A program made the translations under genes and the position numbers. Of a stretch of DNA of 64,000 bases, positions 35,083 through 43,545 are shown one piece after another (position 1 is the first letter of the stretch; every line of letters starts with the position of its first letter). The stretch lies in contig NZ_FMMP01000011.1 in assembly GCF_900095725.1 (NCBI RefSeq), forward strand, positions 1-64,000, written 5' to 3'. Under the pieces are notes generated by a model. The model was given only the letters and a program-made list of their open reading frames with translations. It made no database searches and was not told the DNA's origin. This DNA is from Cellulosilyticum sp. I15G10I2 (GTDB lineage Bacteria > Bacillota > Clostridia > Lachnospirales > Cellulosilyticaceae).

Positions 35083-35119
35083 AAAAACCCGTTTTGGCTT
35101 AATGCTAAAACGGGTTTTT
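35083..35119. terminator. Bidirectional intrinsic terminator
   Basis: AAAAACCCGTTTTGGC pairs with GCTAAAACGGGTTTTT around a short loop, with A and T runs at both ends; it serves aldolase 2 and the convergent AraC-family gene. Confidence 0.9.
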
Positions 35120-35126
35120 AGAATGA

Positions 35127-35951
35127 CTAAATAGTATTTTTGCGATAATGACTAGGGGCTATGCCGTGGGTCTTGGTGAAAGCTTTAGAGAAACATAGTA
35201 CATCACTATAACCTACAGAGCGGGCGATATCTCCTAGAGATAAAAGAGGGTTATGCATCAGTTCAACAGCTTTGTTCATTCTGTAATCAATTAAAAACTG
35301 CTGAGGGGATTTAGAGAGAAGCTCTTTAAATAAATGGCACAAATAGCTTCTGTCGAGTCCGATGTGGCGTGACAGTTCTGTAATAGTTATCTTTCTAGAG
35401 TAATTCCTTTCAATATACTGTATAGCTGTTTGTAAATAATATTCTTTACGGTCTCGGCGACTTGGCTGTGCCAAAGTTTGAGGACTGATTTCGATTAGTT
35501 CTGAGAGCAACGTATACAGGATGCCAAGCAGTCTTAGTTCTCTTCCTACTTTTAATTTTTGGGTTTCCAGCATTTCTTTAAAACAATGAGTGATATAACC
35601 TTCGCTTGCAAGCGATAAAATAGGTGTTTTTTGTGTAAGTCCTGCAGCTTCTAAATATCCTGCAGCTTTTAGCCCGTGAAAACCAACCCAAGCGTATGTC
35701 CAAGGATCAGATGCATCGGCTTCGTAAAAGGTAATGGCATCGGGGCAGATTAAAAAACCTTGGCCTTTTTCTAAAGTATAGATTGTGTTATTCGCATGAA
35801 AGGTGCCTTTGCCGCTTAAAACATAATGAATCAGAAAATGGTCTCTTACGGCAGGGCCAAAAGCATGGGAGGGCGCACAAGCTTCATAACCACATTGGTA
35901 CATCATAAGATCAGTTAAGTTTAGTCGATTAACTTCTAAATGTAAAGACAT
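35127..35951 (-). CDS. AraC family regulator with cupin-type sensor domain
   Basis: 274 residues: AraC_binding cupin (about 20-150) with HFLIHYVLSGKGTFHANN, then two helix-turn-helix motifs (ITELSRHIGLDRSYLCHLF and LGDIARSVGYSDVLCFSKAF). It is divergent from the GH4 gene at 36093 with a 141-bp shared region. Regulators of this MelR/RafR type usually activate the neighbouring alpha-galactoside or alpha-glucoside gene. Confidence 0.9.
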   Translation of the reverse strand: MSLHLEVNRLNLTDLMMYQCGYEACAPSHAFGPAVRDHFLIHYVLSGKGTFHANNTIYTLEKGQGFLICPDAITFYEADASDPWTYAWVGFHGLKAAGYLEAAGLTQKTPILSLASEGYITHCFKEMLETQKLKVGRELRLLGILYTLLSELIEISPQTLAQPSRRDRKEYYLQTAIQYIERNYSRKITITELSRHIGLDRSYLCHLFKELLSKSPQQFLIDYRMNKAVELMHNPLLSLGDIARSVGYSDVLCFSKAFTKTHGIAPSHYRKNTI

Positions 35952-36092
35952 AGTATTCCCCTTATCAAAAGATGTAACAGCATTATATCACATTTGGACA
36001 TATAGAAGCTACATCTATCTATTTAACTTTTAGGGCAAATCACCTAAGATAATATTAAGGATCAAACAACATCAAATTAAAGGAGAGAGCAT

Positions 36093-37409
36093 ATGCCAAA
36101 AATTTGTTTTTTAGGAGCTGGCAGTACTATTTTTGCTAAAAATGTTTTAGGAGACTGTATCTATACGGAAGAGATTAAAGACCTCGATATTGTTCTGCAT
36201 GATATTGATGAGAAAAGATTAGAAGAATCTAGGGTGCTTATAAGTTATATTATTAAAACCTCGGGCCGAGATGATGTTAAATTATCTTGTAGTTTGAATA
36301 GAAAAGAAGCATTAAAAGATGCGAAGTATGTAGTCAATGCTGTGCAAGTAGGCGGCTATGATCCTTGCACGATTACGGATTTTGAAATACCTAAAAAATA
36401 TGGTCTAAGACAAACAATAGCAGATACATTAGGTATAGGGGGGATCTTTAGAGCACTGCGTACGATACCAGTTATGAAAGCTTTTGCGGATGATATGGAA
36501 GAAGTATGCCCGGATGCACTACTTTTAAACTATACGAATCCTATGGCAATGCTTACAGGGTATATGCAAAGTCATACTTCTATTAAGACGATAGGTCTTT
36601 GTCATAGCGTACAAGATTGTGCAGCTAGACTTTTAAAAGATGTAGATATGACAGAGTACATAGATCGGTGCAAATGGGAAATTGCAGGGATTAATCATCA
36701 AGCGTGGCTTCTTAAGATAACGGATCTTGAAGGAAATGATTTATATCCAGAAATTAAGAAACGGGCTTTATCAAGTGATATGAATGAGTTCAAAAAAACC
36801 GATCTTGTAAGACTGGATATGATGCATAAGTTTGGCTACTATATCACTGAATCCTCAGAGCATCTTAGTGAATATACCCCATGGTATATTAAATCTAACT
36901 ATCCAGGTCTTATAGAAAAGTTCAATATTCCACTGGATGAGTATCCAAGACGTTGTGTAGAGCAAATAGAACAATGGGCTAAAGCGCAAGAAGAGCTTAT
37001 GAATGATCCTAAACTAACACATGAAAAAACTTATGAATTTGCTTCTTATATTATAAAAGCTATGGAGACCGATAGTCCTTTTAGGGTACATGGCAATGTT
37101 TTAAATACAGGCCTTATCACTAACCTTCCACAAAATGCCTGTGTAGAAGTACCTTGTCTTATTGACAGAAATGGGGTTAACCCTTGTTTTGTTGGAGAGT
37201 TGCCAGAACAGTGTGCAGCGATTAACAGGACTAATATCAATGTACAGCTTCTTACTATCAAAGCGGCAGCAACGCTTGAAAAGAAATATATCTATATGGC
37301 GGCTATGCTAGATCCCCATACTGCGGCGGAGCTTTCTATGGACGATATTATCCAGATGTGCGACGACTTAATAGAAGCTCATGGAGACTGGATTCCTAAA
37401 TATCAATAA
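36093..37409 (+). CDS. GH4 family alpha-galactosidase/alpha-glucosidase (NAD+, Mn2+-dependent)
   Basis: 438 residues. The Rossmann start KICFLGAGSTIFAKNVLGD binds NAD+, NYTNPMAMLTGY and GLCHSVQ carry the Cys/His metal ligands and GINHQAWLLK the second His. GH4 enzymes work by NAD-dependent oxidation and elimination in the cytoplasm. The unbroken CHS metal motif and overall similarity are closest to MelA-type alpha-galactosidases; alpha-glucosidase or alpha-glucuronidase activity is possible. AAAGGAGAG precedes the ATG. Confidence 0.93.
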   Translation: MPKICFLGAGSTIFAKNVLGDCIYTEEIKDLDIVLHDIDEKRLEESRVLISYIIKTSGRDDVKLSCSLNRKEALKDAKYVVNAVQVGGYDPCTITDFEIPKKYGLRQTIADTLGIGGIFRALRTIPVMKAFADDMEEVCPDALLLNYTNPMAMLTGYMQSHTSIKTIGLCHSVQDCAARLLKDVDMTEYIDRCKWEIAGINHQAWLLKITDLEGNDLYPEIKKRALSSDMNEFKKTDLVRLDMMHKFGYYITESSEHLSEYTPWYIKSNYPGLIEKFNIPLDEYPRRCVEQIEQWAKAQEELMNDPKLTHEKTYEFASYIIKAMETDSPFRVHGNVLNTGLITNLPQNACVEVPCLIDRNGVNPCFVGELPEQCAAINRTNINVQLLTIKAAATLEKKYIYMAAMLDPHTAAELSMDDIIQMCDDLIEAHGDWIPKYQ

Positions 37410-37426
37410 TAAGTAATAAAAACATA

Positions 37427-37454
37427 TTGTTTTTTACTATGAGTATAGTATAAT
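37427..37454 (+). promoter_or_regulatory. Likely promoter upstream of the antiporter
   Basis: TTGTTT (37427-37432), 16 nt, TATAAT (37449-37454). Transcription would start near 37461, giving a leader of about 208 nt. Confidence 0.5.
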
Positions 37455-37480
37455 CAATATGAAATGAATAAACGGATGAC

Positions 37481-37530
37481 AAAGAGGTCATTATGTCTTT
37501 TTAAAAAAGTCATAGTGGTCTCTTTATTAT
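37481..37530 (+). terminator. Terminator-like hairpin in the antiporter leader
   Basis: AAAGAGGTCATTATG pairs with CATAGTGGTCTCTTT over 15 bp including four G-T pairs, with T-rich sequence after it. It could end the GH4 transcript, or act as an attenuator for the antiporter since it lies downstream of a good promoter. Confidence 0.55.
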
Positions 37531-37668
37531 TCTAGGAGGTGTTTTTATAAGCGGAGTATGTAAAAAAATAAGTTGTTGATGCATATAAATATTATGTTGA
37601 AAGTTATTTGTAAGAGGAATATAATAAGGTTTGATTTAAATACATCAAAAAATTGGAGATGAAGTTTT

Positions 37669-38922
37669 ATGCTATCGTATAAGTATTTATTTGACATTGC
37701 GCTTATTCTTATCAGCACTAAGTTACTCGGTTTATTAACCAGAAAGTTTCAAATGCCGCAGGTGGTAGGTGCTCTGCTGGCGGGATTGATTCTGGGACCG
37801 GCGATGTTAAATATCTTAAATGAAACTAATTTTATACAACAAATGGCTGAACTTGGCGTTATTGTGCTTATGTTTACAGCAGGACTTGAAACGGATATAC
37901 AAGAATTGAAGAAAACAGGAAAGGCTTCACTTATCATTGCTTTAATGGGGGTGCTATTTCCACTTTTGGGAGGATTTGTTATTGCTAGTATATTCAATAA
38001 AGGTGATGGCATTAGTACTAATGCAATGATGCAAAATATATTTATAGGAATAATACTCACTGCAACTTCTGTGAGTATTACAGTAGAAACCTTAAAAGAA
38101 CTAGGGAAATTAAGTACTCGAGCAGGTAATGCTATCTTAGGCGCGGCGTTGATAGATGATATTTTAGGGATTATTGGTGTTACTATTATTACCAGTCTTG
38201 CTGATCCTAGTCAATCGGTTAATATCTGGTTGGTACTCGCTAAGATTATTCTATTTTTTATCTGTTCATTAGGAATTGGCTTTATATTTTATAAGTTTTT
38301 TGCTAAATGGGTTAAAAGATATGATAAGGACTTAAGGCGGTTTATCATTGTGGCTTTTGTCTTTTGTCTACTTTTAGCTTTTGCAGCAGAAGAATTTTTT
38401 GGGGTTGCAGATATAACAGGTGCTTTTATTGCGGGACTTATTATTTCAAATACAGAACGAACCAAGTATATTGAAGCTAGATTTAACACTATGTCCTACA
38501 TATTGCTATCACCAATATTTTTTGCAAGTATAGGAATTTCGATTGAGATGCCAAAGATGTCAGGAAACATTATATGGTTTACAATCCTCCTTCTTATAGC
38601 TGCTATTTTAACAAAAGTTATTGGATGTGGTATAGGTGCTAAACTGTGTAAGTATTCTAATAAGGAATCCTTAAGAATTGGTGTGGGAATGGTATCAAGA
38701 GGAGAAGTTGCACTGATTATAGCAAGTAAAGGGGCGGCGGTTGGACTTATGAGCGCTGCGATGTTTGGGCCGGTAGTTGTGATGGTTGTGGTAACAGCTA
38801 TCATTACACCTATTCTTTTGAAAATAGTTTTTAGAAAAAATAACAATCACCCAGGCAGTCATGAGGAAGTAAATAGTGAGCTCGTTAAGAGATATGGACA
38901 AAACTTTGAGTTTAGCAGCTGA
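37669..38922 (+). CDS. Cation:proton antiporter, CPA2 family (KefB/NapA-like)
   Basis: 417 residues with about 12 hydrophobic segments (Na_H_Exchanger fold). VGALLAGLILGPAML, the paired-acid region ALIDDILGIIGV and GMVSRGEVALIIASKGA are CPA2 signatures; Asp-Asp points to an electrogenic Na+/H+ type. No RCK/TrkA domain is fused. TTGGAGATG precedes the ATG. Likely role: Na+ or K+ and pH homeostasis. Confidence 0.92.
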   Translation: MLSYKYLFDIALILISTKLLGLLTRKFQMPQVVGALLAGLILGPAMLNILNETNFIQQMAELGVIVLMFTAGLETDIQELKKTGKASLIIALMGVLFPLLGGFVIASIFNKGDGISTNAMMQNIFIGIILTATSVSITVETLKELGKLSTRAGNAILGAALIDDILGIIGVTIITSLADPSQSVNIWLVLAKIILFFICSLGIGFIFYKFFAKWVKRYDKDLRRFIIVAFVFCLLLAFAAEEFFGVADITGAFIAGLIISNTERTKYIEARFNTMSYILLSPIFFASIGISIEMPKMSGNIIWFTILLLIAAILTKVIGCGIGAKLCKYSNKESLRIGVGMVSRGEVALIIASKGAAVGLMSAAMFGPVVVMVVVTAIITPILLKIVFRKNNNHPGSHEEVNSELVKRYGQNFEFSS

Positions 38923-39248
38923 ATAGGTTAAATCTTAAAGTGTGAAATCTATACTACAATAAAAATAAAAAAGAGTTAATCCAGTCTGCCTTTAATATTT
39001 GATGAGGCAGACTATTTAATTTAACATCTATAGATCTATTTGAAAAGCAGTTGGGATTATAAAGGGGATTTAGTGTGTATAATGAGAGATAAAGATTACC
39101 ATAATAAGTGTATAGACTCCTATTATAAAGATTGGGAGTTTTTTTCTGCATAATAGTATAGAGAAACAACATAATGATTTCACATTACATATTATTGTGA
39201 GTAACTAAAATTAAGAAATGTGAAAGCTATATTAAAAGAGGGGCGTAT
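38923..39248. other. Intergenic region with two hairpins
   Basis: The 326-bp gap carries AGTCTGCCT/AGGCAGACT (38983-39013), which probably ends the antiporter message, and ACTCCTA/TGGGAGT followed by seven T (39116-39146), an intrinsic terminator about 100 nt before the next gene. A TATAAT at 39078 has no convincing -35 box. The second terminator could be an attenuator of the downstream gene. Confidence 0.5.
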
Positions 39249-41267
39249 ATGATAGAGAATGATCAGCGAGATAAAAGAAACTTAATGAAAGACGTAACTT
39301 TCCAAAAAGAAGATTTTAAACTATTCGCTAATAGTATACTATGTCTTGTCATTGCATTTTTGGTTTTAGTAATGATAGAGTCATTTCAAAGAGGCGTGCA
39401 AGAAGCTTTAAACTTCATAAGTGAATATAAAACGACAGCACTGCTGAATTATCTCATACTTCTTATTACCATTGCTCCTGCAATGATGATAAAACGTGTG
39501 AGTTTTTTGAGCTTGCTGCTTAGTCTGCCGTGGTGCATACTTGCGGCTATGAGTGTTATGCTTATGAGATTCAGAGGAGTACCCCTGATATGGGCAGATT
39601 TTAATAGTGTAAAAGAAGGGGCGGCTATTGCGAAGGAGTATGTCTCTTTTGAACTGATCGTTCAAATAAGTTTAGGTGCAGGTATAATACTTTTAATATT
39701 GATAAGTTCTTACTTTATTAAATTTAAAACATATGAAGTAAGTTGTATAAAAAGGTTTTTAGTATGTATAGTGCTCATAGGTATAGGGTTTTTAGGAAGA
39801 AGTTATCTGATGCAATTTAGGGCTGGGCAGGAACATAAATGGGAGATAGCAACTTTATATAAAAGAAATGGATTTATTCATTCTTTGAGCAAATCATGCC
39901 TATATACAATGAGAAGGAAACCCAGTGATTATTCTAAAGAAGGTATTGAAGCTGTAATAAGTTATATAAATAAGAGCCAAAAGGATAATTTTAATAGTAG
40001 AGAGATAGCAGAAAGTGCCAAAAAGCCTAATATAATTATGGTTCAGTTAGAAGGTTTTTTCGATCCTACTGCTATAAAAGAAACATACTTTAATGAAGAT
40101 CCTATCCCTTATTTTAGAAAATATTTTAATGAAGGCTATAGTGGCCTTTTACAAGTTCCTACCATAGGAGGAGGCACAGTAAGAACAGAATTTGAGGTGA
40201 TAGCGGGTGTTAACCTAGATTACTTTGCACCAGGAGAAATTCCTTATAACAGTGGAGTTACTCAGCGTGGACCGATTGAAACCATAGCTTATATTTTAAA
40301 GACACAAGACTATAAGACGACTGCTATACATAATTTTGAAGGTAACTTTTATAGCAGGCATGAAGCTTATAAAAATCTAGGATTTGATAGATTTATTCCT
40401 ATGGAAAGTATGACAGGTCTTGTTAAATATCGCGCCTTTCCAGAAGATATGGTTTTAATTGATTATATCAAACGTGCTTTAGAGGCGAGTGAGGAAAGAG
40501 ATTTTATATTTACTATCACAGCAGGCTCTCATGGACCTTATCATACAACACTTAATAAAGGTAATGAAGCTTATGTAAGTGGTAATCTTAAAGAGACTAG
40601 TTTATATCAGCTTCAAAATTATACTTCACTCATTAGAAGAACAGATAAATTTGTTGGTAAATTAGCTGAGTATATTTATTCATTAGAAGAACCAACAGTA
40701 CTTATTATATATTCTGATCACTATCCACAGCTAGAAAGTTTGGAGGAGCTAGATCAGGATGAGAAATTTAAAACCCCCTATTTTATAATTGATAATCAAA
40801 ACAAGGTGCCGCATAAAAGACATAATGATATAGAAGCCTATCAGTTGTCGACAGATGTTTTAAACTTAACGGAACTAAAAGGCGGCATGATGAATACGTT
40901 TCATACCCTTTATAGGTATAAAAAAGATTATCAAAAGAAACTTAGAAATTTGCAATATTATACACTTTTTAGTGAAGAGTCGTTTGGGGTAAATAAAGAT
41001 AAGTATAAAACTACTCAGCTCGAAATAGGACTTGAAAAGTTAGAAATAACTACGACTAAGTATCAAGGGGATAGGTTGATCATTGGGGGAAATGGATTTA
41101 CAGAAAGCAGCAGGATTTTTATAAATAATCATTCGGTTGAAACAGAGTTTATAAGCCCCCATACGCTTATAGGAAAAGGAATAGGAGAAAAAGCCAAAAG
41201 TATCAATATAGAGGTTAAATATATAGGGCGATATGGCGTCTCCATACTGCGCTCAAATGTTTTTTAG
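39249..41267 (+). CDS. LTA synthase-like membrane sulfatase-fold enzyme (phosphoglycerol transferase family)
   Basis: 672 residues. Five hydrophobic segments in the first about 190 residues are followed by an extracellular sulfatase-fold domain. MVQLEGFFDP carries the metal-binding Glu, GGGTVRTEFEV aligns with the LtaS nucleophile Thr (Thr310 here), and AGSHGPYH and YSDHYPQL carry the metal-binding Asp/His. A C-terminal about 100-residue extension has beta-rich content. The family transfers glycerol-phosphate or other phospho-groups onto surface polymers from phosphatidylglycerol. The reaction here is likely teichoic-acid or glycan decoration; exact acceptor unknown. Confidence 0.9.
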   Translation: MIENDQRDKRNLMKDVTFQKEDFKLFANSILCLVIAFLVLVMIESFQRGVQEALNFISEYKTTALLNYLILLITIAPAMMIKRVSFLSLLLSLPWCILAAMSVMLMRFRGVPLIWADFNSVKEGAAIAKEYVSFELIVQISLGAGIILLILISSYFIKFKTYEVSCIKRFLVCIVLIGIGFLGRSYLMQFRAGQEHKWEIATLYKRNGFIHSLSKSCLYTMRRKPSDYSKEGIEAVISYINKSQKDNFNSREIAESAKKPNIIMVQLEGFFDPTAIKETYFNEDPIPYFRKYFNEGYSGLLQVPTIGGGTVRTEFEVIAGVNLDYFAPGEIPYNSGVTQRGPIETIAYILKTQDYKTTAIHNFEGNFYSRHEAYKNLGFDRFIPMESMTGLVKYRAFPEDMVLIDYIKRALEASEERDFIFTITAGSHGPYHTTLNKGNEAYVSGNLKETSLYQLQNYTSLIRRTDKFVGKLAEYIYSLEEPTVLIIYSDHYPQLESLEELDQDEKFKTPYFIIDNQNKVPHKRHNDIEAYQLSTDVLNLTELKGGMMNTFHTLYRYKKDYQKKLRNLQYYTLFSEESFGVNKDKYKTTQLEIGLEKLEITTTKYQGDRLIIGGNGFTESSRIFINNHSVETEFISPHTLIGKGIGEKAKSINIEVKYIGRYGVSILRSNVF

Positions 41268-41324
41268 AATTTATAAAAAAAGTACTGGATATTAGGATTA
41301 ACTTCTGTTACAATAGTAAAGCGA

Positions 41325-41405
41325 GCGGGTGTGGCGGAATTGGCAGACGCACTAGACTTAGGATCTAGCGCCTACGGCGTGCAGGTTCAACTCCTGTCAC
41401 CCGCA
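41325..41405 (+). tRNA. tRNA-Leu (anticodon UAG)
   Basis: The acceptor arms GCGGGTG and CACCCGC, the D-arm with TGGCAGACGC, the anticodon stem CTAGA/TCTAG with loop CTTAGGA (anticodon TAG), a long variable arm (CGCCTACGGCG) and T-loop GGTTCAACTCC make a complete leucine tRNA of 81 nt. CCA is not encoded. Confidence 0.97.
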
Positions 41406-41415
41406 TGAATACAAA

Positions 41416-41452
41416 AACAAGCATTTCATAGTTATGAGATGCTTGTTTTTTA
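41416..41452. terminator. Terminator after tRNA-Leu
   Basis: AACAAGCATTTCAT pairs with ATGAGATGCTTGTT around a 4-nt loop and is followed by a T run; it can also end the convergent FAD oxidoreductase gene. Confidence 0.88.
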
Positions 41453-41467
41453 TTGCCAGAGAAATAA

Positions 41468-43270
41468 CTATGGCATGATGTAATCAATGAGACCAGACAT
41501 CATAGCATAGAGATCTTCGTTAAGAAGAACCTTCTTTTTATCAATATGAATAAAAGTATTATAATCAATAATATCGGCATGATAAAGTGCATTAAGATCT
41601 TTATGATGTGTATTTAATAAGTGATTAAAGATAGAAACAATCTGCCAAGGTGTAAGTGCAGCATGGGTATGGCTTGGGGCAGTTGGCGCAGGAAGTTTAA
41701 TGCTAGAATTAGCCTGAATAAGTGTCAAGATACGAGAGAGTGTTTCGAAAGTTGCAGTTTCTCTACACCTGTAATCATTTTTAAAATCATATTCCATTGA
41801 TAAAAAGGCTTTTTTTCTAAGTGAAACAATATAGGGATAAGCCCAGCTGGATTTTTCAGGATGAATAGTATTAAGGGGTGTATCGAGAGTTACCCCGGAT
41901 GCGATAAGAACTGTCTGGATATTTCTAACGTGGGAGCTGTCTAAGCTGCATGTGCGAACAGAGAGCGAATGGTCTATACTATATGAAGCGAGAATACCAG
42001 CGGCTTGGCCTAGGGCCATACCTACAGGCACGGTGCGTGCGCTGCTGTGTGCCAAAGGATCGTAGCTTGCTGAACGGCCGACTATAAGAAGATTATCTAT
42101 TAACTTAGGAACCATTATAGTAATAGGGATTGTGTAAATGTTTCGGGATGACAAAATGGTACCTCCAAAACGGTCTCTTCTCGTTGCCTGCAAATCCATG
42201 GGATAGCTTCCGTAGGCTATTTTATCTTTAAAATTGATATTATTAAAGAGGTCTTCGCCGGTTAATGTATATTCACCAATAATTCTAACACCTTCGCGAA
42301 TATAGAGTTCATCTGCATACTGATGTAAAACAGCATTTTCAAACCCAATAGCTTCTTGATTTAAATATTTAACAATTGCGGGTAATTCTTTAACGGCTGC
42401 CTGGTAGTTTTTGTGAATGTTATTTTCATCAAGAGAATCGGTGTTGAATATCTGAAAGGCATTGATAACAACTGAACCATCATCTTGTAAGGAAAGATTA
42501 AGTCTTCTGAGTTGAAATGCGCTTGATGAAGGGGTATAGCTTAGCATATTGGGATATCCCCAGGCTGTCTTAGCAGTTGCGCCGGTATAAATGGAGTTAT
42601 CGGTGTTAAGGTAGGCTTTTATCTTGGGCCAGTCAGCACCTTTTACAGAGAAAACCAGGGTTGCAGCAGCGTATTCATTTTTCATACCAAGCTCTTCGCG
42701 CCCGACGTTATAGGGAACCCCCGAAGCTCTTGCGAATTTCGCATCCCTGCTGGCATCTATAAAGACTTTGCCCTTAACATGAAAAGTATTGCCGGCTTTT
42801 GTATAAGAAAGCCCTACTACTTTATTGTCTTGTTTAATAGGGGTAATGTCAGATACGCCGAGGTGCCTATCTACTTTTTCTTTTTGAAGCAGATTGGTAA
42901 AATATTTTTTGGTTTTTGGAATATCAATATTCGCGCTATCAGCAGTCTCATCGTAAAACTCTTTAAAAAAACCTGCATTGACAGTTTGAAAAGTATTTGG
43001 AGCAATATAGTTCATGTCTAACATGCTGAGCATGCCAGAAGTATAAAGTCCGCCTACATCTGATCTTGTATCGACTAGAAGTACGCGGGAACCGTTTCTT
43101 GCACTGCTTATGGCCGCGCTGATACCTTCTGGGTCGCTCCCAATAATTATTACATCATAGGAAAACCCGTAATAAGGTGCAGCTAAAATGGGTATAATAG
43201 AAAACAATAAAGAAATAATACAGTATAGTAAAGTAAGTGAAAAAGATTTTTTAACATTAAATAATTGCAT
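41468..43270 (-). CDS. Predicted exported FAD-dependent oxidoreductase
   Basis: About 600 residues. A Sec-type signal (LLYCIISLLFSIIPILAAP) is followed directly by an FAD_oxidored domain: YDVIIIGSDPEGISAAISSAR is the dinucleotide-binding start, with GSDPEG replacing the usual GxGxxG, then VLLVDTRSDVGGLYTSG and GKVFIDASRDAKFARASG. The last about 100 residues are not recognised. GGAGATC precedes the ATG at 43270; a longer frame to 43306 has no site. There is no twin-arginine motif, so export of a flavin enzyme by Sec would need FAD loading outside. Function unknown. Confidence 0.82.
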   Translation of the reverse strand: MQLFNVKKSFSLTLLYCIISLLFSIIPILAAPYYGFSYDVIIIGSDPEGISAAISSARNGSRVLLVDTRSDVGGLYTSGMLSMLDMNYIAPNTFQTVNAGFFKEFYDETADSANIDIPKTKKYFTNLLQKEKVDRHLGVSDITPIKQDNKVVGLSYTKAGNTFHVKGKVFIDASRDAKFARASGVPYNVGREELGMKNEYAAATLVFSVKGADWPKIKAYLNTDNSIYTGATAKTAWGYPNMLSYTPSSSAFQLRRLNLSLQDDGSVVINAFQIFNTDSLDENNIHKNYQAAVKELPAIVKYLNQEAIGFENAVLHQYADELYIREGVRIIGEYTLTGEDLFNNINFKDKIAYGSYPMDLQATRRDRFGGTILSSRNIYTIPITIMVPKLIDNLLIVGRSASYDPLAHSSARTVPVGMALGQAAGILASYSIDHSLSVRTCSLDSSHVRNIQTVLIASGVTLDTPLNTIHPEKSSWAYPYIVSLRKKAFLSMEYDFKNDYRCRETATFETLSRILTLIQANSSIKLPAPTAPSHTHAALTPWQIVSIFNHLLNTHHKDLNALYHADIIDYNTFIHIDKKKVLLNEDLYAMMSGLIDYIMP

Positions 43271-43452
43271 CGTCTGATCTCCAAATGTATTAGACTTAGC
43301 GCCCATACGATCTATTTATAATATTTTAGTATATAAATATTTAAGGTGTTTTATTCCTAAGAAGAATAGAAAGATATATTTATTACGAGTTATCAAGGGT
43401 CTAAAGGGCTGCGGTGTTAGAAAAAAATCTTAAAAAGGAAATGGATTACTCC

Positions 43453-43481
43453 TTGAGATTTTTTTAAATATGTAGTATGAT
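43453..43481 (+). promoter_or_regulatory. Likely promoter of the DEAD-box helicase gene
   Basis: TTGAGA (43453-43458), 17 nt, TATGAT (43476-43481), 65 nt before the start codon. Confidence 0.5.
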
Positions 43482-43545
43482 TTAATGTGGTATGTAAGGA
43501 ATAGAAATATTTTTATTTAAAAATTATAAATAGATTGTAGAGGTA

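Noticed and set aside
39078-39146. Small RNA gene from TATAAT (39078) to terminator (39146)
   Set aside because: No -35 box at acceptable distance; kept only as a possible attenuator.
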